Source: Pseudomonas quebecensis
Lineage (GTDB): Bacteria; Pseudomonadota; Gammaproteobacteria; Pseudomonadales; Pseudomonadaceae
Length of the DNA stretch: 64,000 nt
Reading direction: 5' to 3'
Assembly (NCBI RefSeq): GCF_026410085.1
Contig: NZ_CP112866.1
Location: forward strand, 3,409,001-3,473,000
Below the pieces are notes generated by a model. That model worked only from the letters and a program-made list of their open reading frames with translations, was not told where the DNA came from and searched no databases. Position 1 is the stretch's first letter. Each line of letters begins with the position of its first letter. Position numbers and translations under genes: made by a program. Positions 7,897-17,117 of the stretch are shown here, one piece after another.

Positions 7897-9093
7897 ATGA
7901 ACGCTACCCCACACCCAACGAGCACCATGACCCGAGGCATGGTGATGCTGTTTGCGTTTTGCTGCGGCGCCATCGTCGCCAATATCTACTATGCGCAGCC
8001 GATCATCGAACTGATCGCGCCGGACATTGGCCTCACGCCTGCGATGGCCAGCCTGATCGTGTCGCTCACGCAAATCGGCTATGCCTTGGGCCTGTTTTTC
8101 CTGGTGCCCCTGGGTGACTTACTGGAAAACCGCAAACTGATGATCACCACCACGGTGGTGGCCATTGCCAGCCTGCTGGGCGCGGCGTTTACCGAGCAAC
8201 CGAACCTGTTCCTGCTGGTGTCGCTGTTGATCGGCTTCAGCTCGGTGTCGGTGCAGATCCTGATTCCCCTGGCCGCGCACCTGGCGCCCGCCGAGTCCCG
8301 CGGCCGGGTGGTCGGCAGCATCATGGGCGGCCTGCTGTTGGGCATTCTGCTGGCGCGGCCGGTGTCCAGCGTCGTGGCGGACCACTTCGGCTGGCGCGCG
8401 ATGTTTATGGCCGCAGCGGCGTTGATGGCGTTTATCAGCGTGGTGCTGATGCTCACCATCCCCAAGCGCCAGCCCGATCACAGCGCCAGCTACGGCCAAC
8501 TGCTGCGCTCGCTGGGCACCTTATTGCGTGAACAACCGCTGCTGCGTCAACGCGCGTTTTACCAGGGCTGCCTGTTTGCCACCTTCAGCCTGTTCTGGAC
8601 CGCGGCCCCGCTGGAGCTGGTGCGCAACCACGGCCTGAGCCAGACCCAGATCGCGATCTTCGCGCTGGTCGGTGCCATCGGCGCCATCGCCGCGCCGATC
8701 GCCGGGCGCCTGGCCGATGCCGGTCACACCCATCGCGCGTCATTGCTGGCCATGCTGTTCGCAGCGCTGAGCTTCCTGCCGGCCTTCGTACATCCGCTGT
8801 ACAGCGTGATTGGCCTGGCGGTCACCGGCGTGGTTTTGGACTTCTGCGTGCAGATGAATATGGTCCTCGGCCAGCGCGCCATTTACGCCCTGGACGCCAA
8901 CAGCCGCAGTCGCTTGAACGCGCTGTATATGACCAGCATCTTTATCGGTGGCGCCTTCGGCTCGGCGATTGCCAGCAGCGTGTACGAACACGGCGGCTGG
9001 CTGGGGGTGATGCTGGTGGGCAGCGCGTTTCCACTGGTGGCGTTGTTGCGGTTTCTGAGCGCATCACGCCGAGGAGCCGTCGCAACAGCCTGA
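7897..9093 (+). CDS. MFS transporter (drug/metabolite efflux type)
   Basis: A 398-residue major facilitator protein with about 12 hydrophobic helices. The first loop contains GDLLENRKLM, a variant of the MFS signature after helix 2, and helix 1 carries ANIYYAQPI, frequent in the YgaY/YnfM-like exporter group. Substrate cannot be inferred. The start ATG at 7897 precedes a short polar N-terminus. Its 3' end overlaps the convergent phnN gene by 30 bp. Confidence 0.85.
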   Translation: MNATPHPTSTMTRGMVMLFAFCCGAIVANIYYAQPIIELIAPDIGLTPAMASLIVSLTQIGYALGLFFLVPLGDLLENRKLMITTTVVAIASLLGAAFTEQPNLFLLVSLLIGFSSVSVQILIPLAAHLAPAESRGRVVGSIMGGLLLGILLARPVSSVVADHFGWRAMFMAAAALMAFISVVLMLTIPKRQPDHSASYGQLLRSLGTLLREQPLLRQRAFYQGCLFATFSLFWTAAPLELVRNHGLSQTQIAIFALVGAIGAIAAPIAGRLADAGHTHRASLLAMLFAALSFLPAFVHPLYSVIGLAVTGVVLDFCVQMNMVLGQRAIYALDANSRSRLNALYMTSIFIGGAFGSAIASSVYEHGGWLGVMLVGSAFPLVALLRFLSASRRGAVATA

Positions 9094-9651
9094 ATAGTCA
9101 TGCGCCAGGCAGCACAGTAAACGCTCGACCGTATGCTCGAGCGGCCCTGAGTTATCCAGCACGAATAATGGCGCGCTGTTGCCGGTGATCAATTCTTCGG
9201 TAAACCGTGCATTGCGCGCCAGCCGCTCTTCAATCTCAACCAGAGACTCACGCCCGCGCGCGCTCAAACGCTGCCGCAGCACCGCCTGATCAACCGTCAG
9301 TAGCAGTACCAGCGAAGAAGGATAACGCTCGCGGGTCACCGCCAGGTGCGCGCGCGAACCATTGACCAGCACGTCCTCTCCTGCCGCCAGCCAGTCGTCG
9401 ATCACTGTTGGAATGCCATACCACAACCCATTGGCCTGCCAGCTCAGCGCAAATGCCCCTTGCACCTCCATCGCGGCGAACTGCTCGGGGCTCACCCCCT
9501 GCGCGGCCTCACCCACTGCTTCCGCCGAGCGGGTAATCACGCGACGCACAATGCGGCAGCCGCGCTCGGCCAGACGCGCACGCGCTGCGTCCAACAGGCT
9601 GTCCTTGCCCGAGCCCGATGGGCCGATGAGATAGATCAACCTGCCTGCCAT
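9064..9651 (-). CDS. phnN: Ribose 1,5-bisphosphate phosphokinase
   Basis: A 195-residue P-loop kinase that makes PRPP from ribose 1,5-bisphosphate, normally in phosphonate (C-P lyase) use. The Walker A loop is GPSGSGKDSL at residues 9-18, followed by RVITRSAE and the guanylate-kinase-like middle part FALSWQANGLWYGIP. The ATG at 9651 is chosen because MAGRLIYLIGPSG places the P-loop at the usual depth; longer upstream readings add unrelated residues. No other phn gene is in the window. It follows the ATP-grasp gene by 105 bp on the same strand and may share its transcript. Confidence 0.88.
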   Translation of the reverse strand: MAGRLIYLIGPSGSGKDSLLDAARARLAERGCRIVRRVITRSAEAVGEAAQGVSPEQFAAMEVQGAFALSWQANGLWYGIPTVIDDWLAAGEDVLVNGSRAHLAVTRERYPSSLVLLLTVDQAVLRQRLSARGRESLVEIEERLARNARFTEELITGNSAPLFVLDNSGPLEHTVERLLCCLAHDYSGCCDGSSA

Positions 9652-9756
9652 TGAAACAGCCTCTGCGTTTATCTCCAGCCGTATTGAGCGGCTGGCAGCA
9701 CCTGGGAAATTGTCGCGGGACAGTATAGAGGGTGCGCAGAGGCTCAAAGCAACGCA

Positions 9757-11007
9757 TCAATGTGCGGTGAGGTAGATACCTTGGGCCTCCAGCAATCGGA
9801 TCCGCTGATAATCCGCAGCGATCACTGCTGGATCAGCATGCACCAGGTACACCGTCCCTGGCTGGCTGAATACATCTTGCGTCACGCCCAGGGGTTGTCC
9901 CTCCTCAACGTAGAACACCGCCTCAAAGAATGACGCCAGCTTGAGCAGTTCCTCCACAAACCGCGCCTTGTGGAAGTAGCCGTCGGTGCGATTGATCAGG
10001 CACACATTGTAGGTGCGCTGCAGGCGCTGATAATCGAAGTCCCTGGCCAACAACTGCGCGAATGCCTGGGGTTTGGTGATGGACAACACCACCGCCTCGA
10101 TCTGCCCCAGCCCGGTGGTCTGGCGGGATACGCCAGGACGAAGAATGCCATCGGTACGCGCGGCGATTTCCACCAGTTTCGGCCCTTCGTCGGTGAACAT
10201 GACTTCCGCGTGGCTGGGGCCGTTGCGGATGCCAAGGCACTGCACCACGGCGCGGGTGTATTCCACCAACGGCAAGTAGAGTGGCGAGTCCGGCCCGATC
10301 AGTTCATCGATGTCATAAAGAATGCCGCCGCCCGGGGCCCGCTGTTTTTGATAGCGCACCACCTCGGTGACCAGTTGCTGGCCATCGACGCACACCATGT
10401 TCACCACATACTCCAGGCCGGCCAGATACTCCTGAATCAACACCTGGGTATTGCGGCCGTTCAACCGGTTCACCGTGCCCAGCAGCGTTTGCACCGCCGC
10501 CTCGCAGGCCGGCAAATCCTCGCAGATAAACACCCCATCGGCCCCCGCGCTGTCGAGCGGCTTGACCACCACAGGAAAACGCCCGTGGGCGTTGATCCAA
10601 GCATGTGCAAGCGCCCAACTGTCGGCAACGCACTGTCGTGCTACGGGCAAGTGCGCCTGGGCAACCGTTTCGATCATGGCGAACTTGTTTCGACGGGCAT
10701 GGGTGTTGTCGAAGTCATTGCGATACGGTAACTGAAGGCGCTCGTTCAACTGATCGGCGAGCAGCACACCGGTTTCGGCACCGGCGATGATGAACTGGGG
10801 CGCGAAAAGCTCAACGCTGCCGAGCGTCGTGGCGAAGTCGGTATGCACAATCATGCGGTCATACAGCGAGTGATCGAAGCCCCTGTAGTAGTAATCATCG
10901 AGACTGGCTGACGACGCCACATGCATCAACCTGCAGCCTCTCTCGAACAAGCCTTTTGCTACACATTTCCCGGATGAAAAACCATCCACGACGACCACCG
11001 TGATCAT
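9757..11007 (-). CDS. ATP-grasp ligase, possible L-amino-acid (dipeptide) ligase
   Basis: A 416-residue ATP-grasp protein. After an N-terminal Rossmann-like part (residues 1-100) come the lysine strand FPVVVKPLDSAGADGV near residue 150, IQEYLAGLEYVVNM near 190, and the Mg-binding segment EVMFTDEGPKLVEIAARTDG near 280. This layout fits the carbamoyl-phosphate-synthase-like group that includes L-amino-acid ligases such as BacD, RizA and TabS; acceptor and donor substrates cannot be read from sequence. AGGAGGGAGG precedes the ATG. It overlaps a broken DMT exporter gene by 4 bp, suggesting a former synthesis-and-export pair. Confidence 0.8.
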   Translation of the reverse strand: MITVVVVDGFSSGKCVAKGLFERGCRLMHVASSASLDDYYYRGFDHSLYDRMIVHTDFATTLGSVELFAPQFIIAGAETGVLLADQLNERLQLPYRNDFDNTHARRNKFAMIETVAQAHLPVARQCVADSWALAHAWINAHGRFPVVVKPLDSAGADGVFICEDLPACEAAVQTLLGTVNRLNGRNTQVLIQEYLAGLEYVVNMVCVDGQQLVTEVVRYQKQRAPGGGILYDIDELIGPDSPLYLPLVEYTRAVVQCLGIRNGPSHAEVMFTDEGPKLVEIAARTDGILRPGVSRQTTGLGQIEAVVLSITKPQAFAQLLARDFDYQRLQRTYNVCLINRTDGYFHKARFVEELLKLASFFEAVFYVEEGQPLGVTQDVFSQPGTVYLVHADPAVIAADYQRIRLLEAQGIYLTAH

Positions 11008-11641
11008 GCTGCCTCCCTCCTCATTGCATATAAGGCCCGGCCCGACAGCAACAACACGATGATGCAGACGGACGCGACACTGGCCAGCGAAAAAAACACG
11101 CGATCGTCCAGGTACTGAAGTAACAGCACGAACACAGGAAGGGTCAGCAACACCAGGGAGACGTGGATCGGCGAGAGGCAATAGATGGTTTTCTGGATCA
11201 GGTAGATCGGCAGCAAATGCCCAGCGACGACCAGAACCACCATGGGCGCGATCAACCCGGACTCGAGGTAAAAACCTGTGCCGGTCAGAGGAAGCGCCAG
11301 CAGGCACACCACGATCACGTAAGCGCCGGCCCGCAGGCCACCGAAGCGACACCGACAACGGCTGGCTCCAGATAACGCAGGGCGTAAAACAGGCCGCCCC
11401 AGTTGAGTAAAACTGCGACGTTCACTAGCAGTACGCGCCTCCAATCGGCTTTGACTCTGGAACAGAAAGAAGCCGAGTCATGAAACAGCGCGACTGCCAG
11501 GAACAACGCAGCAGTCGCTATAAAGCAATAGAAAATCACCAGCAACGTGTTAAGCCTTTGCGTGACGAAGCCCACGTATACATCGAACGCAGCACTTAGC
11601 AGGCAGAACAGCAATCCGAGAAAAACACCGTGCTTTTGCAT
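11004..11641 (-). pseudogene. DMT/EamA-type transporter remnant, frameshifted and internally shortened
   Basis: Two minus-strand reading frames make up one membrane protein. The N-terminal part (from ATG at 11641) has four hydrophobic helices, ends LRYLEPAVVGVASVACGP and stops at 11315. The C-terminal part continues in another frame from about 11345 to 11004, with GLIAPMVVLVVAGHLLP and LSPIHVSLVLLTLPVFVLLL, typical of the last helices of EamA permeases. Together they give about 205 residues, some 80 short of a normal DMT protein, so an internal deletion that broke the frame is more likely than a single-base error. It overlaps the ATP-grasp gene start by ATGA. Confidence 0.65.
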
Positions 11642-11739
11642 CGCACTTCACCTGGGAGGCAGCAAGTGCTTCAACTTAACAAAACAGCGAGCAGGTCAGT
11701 ACTGACCGAACGGATAGGTAAACCGGCGGTACGAGAGCG

Positions 11740-11833
11740 CACCTTGCCAGGATCCTTGCCCCGATAGCGGTGGGTCAGTCAGCCCACCTACCACTGACGT
11801 ACCGTGATCGGGGGCAAGCCCCCTCCCACAATG
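11740..11833. repeat. REPIN-like repeat
   Basis: A right REP arm GATCGGGGGCAAGCCCC plus CTCCCACA (11807-11830), a degenerate left arm with TTGCCCCGATAGCGGTGGG, and a spacer AGCCCACCTACCACTGACGT. A related unit with AGCCCGCCTGTCACTGACAC lies at 56976-57064, in the same internal order. The remaining 11642-11739 contains no gene. Confidence 0.65.
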
Positions 11834-11897
11834 GATCTCAGGTGTTTGGAGGAATGGATTTCAAGATAAAAAAAAGCGACCCGAAGGTCGCCTTTTG

Positions 11898-12293
11898 TCA
11901 CTGCGCGTACTGCTTACTCAACCCCGGCGGCACGCCTTGTACATTGGTTTCTTCCCACGGCCCGTTGGGGCTGATGGAGCGGCTCCAGCCATTGCTCCAG
12001 CGGTAGTAGGTGCGCTGGCGGTAGAAGGTGTCGGGTTGTTCGTCCAGCACATACACCTGCATCTTGCCGTCCCAATGGCTGGCGGCGCCCGGTGGTGGGG
12101 CGAAGGTCGGCGACTTGGTCGGCAGCGGTTTCGGCGGAGGGGTGACCGGGCCGGACGGTTTGGTGCTTGGCTGGGTCGACGGGCCCGACGGTGGGATGGT
12201 CGGCCCGGTCGGCCCAGGCGGTGGCCGGTGGACCGCACAGGCGCTCAGGCCCAATACCAGGCTGAGCAAGGTGATACGTGCGAATGCGGTCAT
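11898..12293 (-). CDS. Proline-rich lipoprotein at the end of the ccm operon
   Basis: A 131-residue putative lipoprotein. The signal sequence ends in the lipobox LSAC (Cys at residue 19). Residues 24-70 are a Pro/Thr/Ser/Lys-rich tether with [20 protein letters not shown] and TPPPKP. A compact C-terminal part follows ([34 protein letters not shown]), reminiscent of small cell-surface domains. The ATG overlaps the ccmI stop, so it is translated with the ccm genes. No function is known to me; a link with haem delivery is only suggested by position. Confidence 0.75.
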   Translation of the reverse strand: MTAFARITLLSLVLGLSACAVHRPPPGPTGPTIPPSGPSTQPSTKPSGPVTPPPKPLPTKSPTFAPPPGAASHWDGKMQVYVLDEQPDTFYRQRTYYRWSNGWSRSISPNGPWEETNVQGVPPGLSKQYAQ

Positions 12294-13501
12294 GGCGTTT
12301 CCTCGAATGACTTGTCCGGACTGTCGATGGTCAGCTGCTGCAGTGCAGTGGTGGAGCTGGCCAGGGGTTGGCTGCGGCCGATCCATTCGCCGGCGGTCGG
12401 TTGACCGGCCCGGGATATGCGCGCAACCAGTTGGACTTCGGGGAAGTTGGACAGTTTCAACTGCGGCATCATCGCATCGGCATCGCCCAGTTCGACGGTG
12501 ATCGGCAACTCCGCTACGGTGACACGCTTGGCCGCCAACGGCGCCGGCGGGCCACTCACGGCACGGGCGAAGATAAATACGCTGTCACCTGGCAGGGCCT
12601 TGGCCTTCACCTCGGCGGACACAGCCACGCGCACTTTCAACGTCGCTGCCTGCTTCGCCTGGGCGACGGTGCCGCCACTTTCCTTGAGTTTTTGCGCGGC
12701 GCGGTCGATACCGCCTTGCAGCGCAGCGCGGGAATTGTCTTCGGGCGGCAGTTGCGCCAGCAGACGGCTCCAGTAGTCGATAGCTTCCTGATAGCGCTGG
12801 CCTTCAAACGCGGCAATACCCAGCAGGCCGAGGCTGGTGACTTCTTTCGGGTCGAGCTTCAACGCCTCGTCCGTCAACGCCTGGACCTTCGGCGACCATT
12901 GTTTGTTGTCGGCAAAATACTGGGCCTGAGCCCACTGGCCGAGCAGTTCCGGCTGGCGACCGGCCAGGGCGACGGCACGCTCGAAGACCTTGGCCGCATC
13001 GGCGGAGCGGTCCTGGGCCATGTAGGCCCGACCGAGGAAGTACAGGCCTTCGGCCGAATCCGGCTGGGCGGCGGCGGCGCGTTCCAGGCGCTGGGTCATG
13101 TCTTGCAGGGACACCGGCGGCTGGGCAAATTCGCGCGTCAGTTCCACCTTGTCGCTGGCACCGAAGTGCAGGTACAAGCCCAGGCCCAGCACCGGCACCA
13201 GAAACGCGGCCAACAACGGCAGCGGTTTGCCCAGACGCGATTCGCGGGGGGTTTCCACGCCTTCGGTGTCGGCTAGCAATTCGCGGGCGGCTTCGGCGCG
13301 GCCGGTGTCCAGTTGTGCGGCGTCGAGCACGCCTTCGGCCTGCTGGGTCTGCAGTTCGGCCACGCGCTCTTGGTAGAGCGCCACATTCAGTGCGGTGCGA
13401 TCCTCCTCGCGCTGGGCACGACGGCCGCGCAGCACAGGGATCAACAGGAAACTCAGGGCAACCAGAAGCAGCAAGCCTGCTGCGAGCCAGAAATCAATCA
13501 T
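12290..13501 (-). CDS. ccmI: Cytochrome c maturation protein CcmI (apocytochrome chaperone)
   Basis: A 403-residue inner-membrane protein: helix 1 (residues 2-23), a cytoplasmic loop with the coiled region [16 protein letters not shown], helix 2 near residue 95 ([19 protein letters not shown]), then TPR repeats ([40 protein letters not shown]) and a C-terminal beta-rich domain. It presents apocytochrome c to the CcmF/H haem ligation complex. It overlaps ccmH by 8 bp and the lipoprotein gene by 4 bp. The start at 13501 places the first helix at the N-terminus. Confidence 0.92.
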   Translation of the reverse strand: MIDFWLAAGLLLLVALSFLLIPVLRGRRAQREEDRTALNVALYQERVAELQTQQAEGVLDAAQLDTGRAEAARELLADTEGVETPRESRLGKPLPLLAAFLVPVLGLGLYLHFGASDKVELTREFAQPPVSLQDMTQRLERAAAAQPDSAEGLYFLGRAYMAQDRSADAAKVFERAVALAGRQPELLGQWAQAQYFADNKQWSPKVQALTDEALKLDPKEVTSLGLLGIAAFEGQRYQEAIDYWSRLLAQLPPEDNSRAALQGGIDRAAQKLKESGGTVAQAKQAATLKVRVAVSAEVKAKALPGDSVFIFARAVSGPPAPLAAKRVTVAELPITVELGDADAMMPQLKLSNFPEVQLVARISRAGQPTAGEWIGRSQPLASSTTALQQLTIDSPDKSFEETP

Positions 13502-13967
13502 CAGTGGTTTTGTCCAGCAGGTGGTCGAGGCGTTGGCGCTCTTGCGGGGATAGCGCGTCGGAGCCATCGGTAGGTGCGGCGCGGCGGCGGCGGACGATCA
13601 CGGCCATCACCACCACACCGCTCAGCAACAGCGCGGCGGGGCCAAACCAGAGCAGCGCCGTCTTGCCGGTCAGCGCCGGTTTGTAACGCACGAAATCACC
13701 GTAGCGGTCGACCATGAAGTCGATGATCTGCTGGTTGTCCTTGCCCTCCCCCAGCATGCGGAAGATCTCTTTGCGCAGATCGGCGGCGATGGGCGCATTG
13801 GAGTCGGCGATGTCCTGATTCTGGCACTTGGGGCAGCGCAGTTCCTTGGTCAAGTCGCGAAAACGCTCGCGGTCGGCATCATTGGCAAACTCATAGGTGT
13901 CGATGGCGGCGTGGGCGACGCCGGCCAACCCCAGTGCCAATACGGCAGCGGCTAACAGGCGCTTCAT
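13494..13967 (-). CDS. ccmH: Cytochrome c maturation protein CcmH (thiol oxidoreductase)
   Basis: A 157-residue periplasmic-facing protein with a signal peptide cleaved after VAHA (residue 20), the redox motif LRCPKCQ (C45, C48) and a membrane helix near residues 104-122. It reduces the CXXCH disulfide of apocytochromes before haem ligation. It overlaps ccmG by 4 bp and ccmI by 8 bp. Confidence 0.94.
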   Translation of the reverse strand: MKRLLAAAVLALGLAGVAHAAIDTYEFANDADRERFRDLTKELRCPKCQNQDIADSNAPIAADLRKEIFRMLGEGKDNQQIIDFMVDRYGDFVRYKPALTGKTALLWFGPAALLLSGVVVMAVIVRRRRAAPTDGSDALSPQERQRLDHLLDKTTDD

Positions 13968-14500
13968 GGCTTGGCCTCATCGACCAGGGCCTGGTACTTG
14001 GCGGCCAGTTGCTCGCGCCATACCACGTCGTCGATCACGCCGACATATTTGTCGCGGATCACGCCCTTGGCGTCGATGAAAAAGGTTTCCGGGGCGCCGT
14101 AGACGCCCAGGTTCAAACCGAGGTTGCCGTCTTCATCACGGATATCCAACTGATAGGGGTTGTGAAACTCGGCCAGCCATTTGAGCGCCGCCGCGTTGTC
14201 GTCCTTATAGTTGATGCCGTAGATCACCACACCGCGCTCGGCCAGTTTGTTCAGCACCGGATGCTCCACGCGGCATGAGATGCACCAGGTGCCCCACACG
14301 TTGACCAGCGCGGGCTTGCCCAGCAGGTCGGCACGGGTCAGGGTTTTATCGCCCTGCACGGTGGGCAGGGAAAATTCCGGGAACGGCTTGCCGATCATCG
14401 CCGACGGCAGTTCGGCCGGGTCGAGGTACAAGCCGCGATACAGGAACACCGCCACCACCAGAAACGCTGCCAGCGGCAACACCATCAACCAGCGCTTCAT
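13964..14500 (-). CDS. ccmG: Thiol:disulfide interchange protein CcmG/DsbE
   Basis: A 178-residue membrane-anchored thioredoxin-like protein: N-terminal helix (MVLPLAAFLVVAVFLY), then the fold with the active site WGTWCISCRVEHP and the cis-Pro strand VYGAPETFFID. It keeps apocytochrome thiols reduced in the periplasm. The 4-bp ATGA overlaps on both sides indicate translational coupling within the ccm operon. Confidence 0.95.
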   Translation of the reverse strand: MKRWLMVLPLAAFLVVAVFLYRGLYLDPAELPSAMIGKPFPEFSLPTVQGDKTLTRADLLGKPALVNVWGTWCISCRVEHPVLNKLAERGVVIYGINYKDDNAAALKWLAEFHNPYQLDIRDEDGNLGLNLGVYGAPETFFIDAKGVIRDKYVGVIDDVVWREQLAAKYQALVDEAKP

Positions 14501-16485
14501 ACCGCCGCTCCTTGCAGGCCGAGCGCTTCACGCACGCGGCTCTTGACCTTGACCCGATAACGCCGGTCCAGCGCCGCCAGCAACCCACCGAAACCGGTGA
14601 GCAGGCCGCCGAACCAGATCCATCGCACGAACGGTTTGACATGCACCCGCACCGCCCAGGCGCCGTCACCCAAAGGTTCACCCAGCGCCACATAGAGATC
14701 GCGGGTGAAACCGGCGTCGATACCGGCCTCGGTCATCATTGAGCTCTGCACGGTGTAGAGGCGTTTTTCCGGGTGCAGCACGGCAATTTCCCTACCGTTT
14801 CGCACGACACGCACGGTGCCTTTGTCTGACGTGAAGTTCGGCCCTTCGAAGTGTTTAGCGCCTTCGAAGATAAAGTGGTAACCGGCCAGGTCCATGGACT
14901 CGCCCGGCGCCAGGCGCAGGTCGCGCTCGGCGCTGTTCTGGCTGGAAAGCACCACGCCGAGGGCGCACACGGCAATGCCCAGGTGCGCGACCTGCATGCC
15001 CCAGTAGCTGCGGGTCAACGCCGGCAAGCCTTTGATCAGGCCTTTGTGGCGGGTCTTGTCGACGATGTCGCGCACGCCGGCCAGCAGCACCCAGGCCGCG
15101 AGCAGGAACGTGGCCAGCACCGCCCAGTTGAAGTCGCCGTAGGCGATGCCGGCGATCACCGCCAAAGCCACGCTGCCCAGCAGCACCGGCATCAACATGC
15201 CGAGCAGCCATTTCACCGGGGTGTCTTTCCAGCGCACCAGTACCCCGACCGCCATCACCACCATCAACAGGCCCATCAATGGGATAAACAAGGCGTTGAA
15301 GTACGGCGGTCCCACGGACAGCTTGGCGCCGCTCAAGGCATCCAGCACCAGCGGGTACAACGTGCCGAGCAGGATCATCGACGCGGCCACCACCAGCACC
15401 AGGTTATTGCCCAGCAGCAAGGTCTCCCGCGACCACAGGTTGAAGCCCACCTGGCTCTTGACCACCGGCGCGCGCAGGGCGAACAGGGTCAGCGAACCAC
15501 CGACCACGAACAGCAGGAAGATCAGGATGAAAATGCCGCGCGCCGGGTCGGACGCAAACGCGTGCACCGAGGTCAACACGCCCGAACGCACGAGGAAGGT
15601 GCCCAGCAGGCTGAGAGAAAATGCGGCAATGGCCAACAGCACGGTCCAGCTCTTGAACACACCGCGTTTTTCGGTGACCGCCAGCGAGTGAATCAGCGCG
15701 GTGCCCACCAGCCAGGGCATGAACGAGGCGTTTTCCACCGGGTCCCAGAACCACCAGCCACCCCAGCCGAGTTCGTAGTAGGCCCACCACGAACCGAGGG
15801 TGATACCAATGCCCAGGAAGGCCCAGGCGACGATGGTCCACGGCCGCGACCAACGCGCCCAGGCCGCGTCCAAGCGCCCACCGAGCAAGGCGGCGATGGC
15901 GAAGGCGAAGGCCACCGAGAAGCCCACGTAGCCCATGTACAGCATCGGTGGGTGCACGATCAGGCCGATGTCCTGCAGCAGCGGGTTGAGGTCACGGCCA
16001 TCCACCGGCACCTGCGGCAGGATGCGGCTGAACGGGTTGGAGGTCATGATCAGGAACAGCAGGAAACCGATGCTGATCATGCCCATCACCGCCAGCACCC
16101 TGGCCAGCATGATTTGCGGCAACTGGCGCGAAAACACCGACACGGCGAAGGTCCAGCCGCCGAGGATCAGCGCCCACAGCAGCAACGAACCTTCGTGGGC
16201 GCCCCACACGGCGCTGAACTTGTAGTACCAGGGCAGCGCGCTGTTGGAGTTATTCGCCACATACGCGACGGAAAAATCGTCGGTCATAAAGGCGTAGGTC
16301 AAGCAGCCGAATGCAAACAGCAGGAATGCAAATTGCCCCCACGCAGCCGGCTGCGCCAGGCTCATCCACAGGCGATCACCGCGCCAGGCGCCGAGCAACG
16401 GCACCACGGCCTGGACCATAGCCAGGCACAGCGCAAGGATCATCGCCAATTGGCCAAGCTCCGGAATAAACAATGCGGACGTCAT
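14497..16485 (-). CDS. ccmF: Haem lyase CcmF
   Basis: A 662-residue polytopic membrane protein that attaches haem to apocytochrome c. The tryptophan-rich motif WGGWWFWDPVENASFMPWL lies near residue 235, with conserved histidines in the loops (AHEGSLLLW, VHPPMLYMGYVGF). Full length for the family. It lies 3 bp after the ccmE stop and overlaps ccmG by 4 bp. Confidence 0.96.
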   Translation of the reverse strand: MTSALFIPELGQLAMILALCLAMVQAVVPLLGAWRGDRLWMSLAQPAAWGQFAFLLFAFGCLTYAFMTDDFSVAYVANNSNSALPWYYKFSAVWGAHEGSLLLWALILGGWTFAVSVFSRQLPQIMLARVLAVMGMISIGFLLFLIMTSNPFSRILPQVPVDGRDLNPLLQDIGLIVHPPMLYMGYVGFSVAFAFAIAALLGGRLDAAWARWSRPWTIVAWAFLGIGITLGSWWAYYELGWGGWWFWDPVENASFMPWLVGTALIHSLAVTEKRGVFKSWTVLLAIAAFSLSLLGTFLVRSGVLTSVHAFASDPARGIFILIFLLFVVGGSLTLFALRAPVVKSQVGFNLWSRETLLLGNNLVLVVAASMILLGTLYPLVLDALSGAKLSVGPPYFNALFIPLMGLLMVVMAVGVLVRWKDTPVKWLLGMLMPVLLGSVALAVIAGIAYGDFNWAVLATFLLAAWVLLAGVRDIVDKTRHKGLIKGLPALTRSYWGMQVAHLGIAVCALGVVLSSQNSAERDLRLAPGESMDLAGYHFIFEGAKHFEGPNFTSDKGTVRVVRNGREIAVLHPEKRLYTVQSSMMTEAGIDAGFTRDLYVALGEPLGDGAWAVRVHVKPFVRWIWFGGLLTGFGGLLAALDRRYRVKVKSRVREALGLQGAAV

Positions 16486-16488
16486 GGT

Positions 16489-16944
16489 TCAGCCCTCCTT
16501 TGCGGGTGCAGGGGCGGACTGGCCGCTGTCTTTCAAGGCTTTGGTGACTTCCGGCGGCATGTACTTTTCGTCGTGCTTGGCCAGCACTTCGTCGGCCACT
16601 ACCACACCGTCGGCGTTGAGTTTGCCCAGGGCGACGATGCCCTGGCCTTCGCGGAACAGGTCCGGCAGGATGCCGCGGTAGGTGATGGTCACGGCTTTAT
16701 TGAAGTCGGTGACTACAAAGGTGACGTCCAGGGAATCGCCGGAGCGTTTCAGCGAGCCCTTCTCCACCATGCCGCCGGCGCGGATGCGCGTGTCCACCGG
16801 AGCTTCGCCATTGGCGATCTGGGTCGGCGTGTAAAACAGGTTGATGTTCTGCTGCAGGGCGCTCAAAGCCAGGCCGACGGCAATGCCGACGCCGACCAGG
16901 ATGGCAAGGATGATTAACAGACGCTTTCTACGCAGCGGATTCAC
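16489..16944 (-). CDS. ccmE: Haem chaperone CcmE
   Basis: A 151-residue periplasmic haem carrier anchored by one helix (residues 9-28). The covalent haem-binding histidine is H124 in [13 protein letters not shown], with Y128 nearby. The start is GTG at 16944, overlapping the ccmD stop by 4 bp; longer readings add non-homologous residues. It receives haem from CcmABCD and hands it to CcmF. Confidence 0.94.
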   Translation of the reverse strand: MNPLRRKRLLIILAILVGVGIAVGLALSALQQNINLFYTPTQIANGEAPVDTRIRAGGMVEKGSLKRSGDSLDVTFVVTDFNKAVTITYRGILPDLFREGQGIVALGKLNADGVVVADEVLAKHDEKYMPPEVTKALKDSGQSAPAPAKEG

Positions 16945-17117
16945 TTTTCGGTCTCCCGGCGCAGACGACGCGCCTCTTGTTGCAGGTAACGCTTGCGCGC
17001 CAGGATCGGCGCGACGACGTTGAGGGCCAGCACCGCCAGGCAGATGCCATAGGCCGTCCAGACATACAGGCCGTGATGGCCCATGGCGAGAAAATCGCCG
17101 AAAGAACTGAAACTCAT
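16941..17117 (-). CDS. ccmD: Haem exporter subunit CcmD
   Basis: A 58-residue single-helix membrane protein: [16 protein letters not shown], a helix [17 protein letters not shown], then a basic tail [17 protein letters not shown]. It is needed to release haem-loaded CcmE from the CcmABC complex. Both ends overlap neighbours by ATGA or GTGA. Confidence 0.93.
   Translation of the reverse strand: MSFSSFGDFLAMGHHGLYVWTAYGICLAVLALNVVAPILARKRYLQQEARRLRRETEK

Noticed and set aside
11004..11444. An intact small membrane protein of 146 residues instead of a pseudogene
   Set aside because: Its first 30 residues are arginine-rich translation of the other frame's helix region, whereas joining both frames restores a coherent DMT-type sequence.
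14851..16917. A very long open frame (688 codons) on the plus strand opposite ccmF/ccmE
   Set aside because: It is antisense to the well-supported ccm genes, is rich in His/Gln/Arg as expected from the complement of GC-rich coding DNA, and has no ribosome site or domain.
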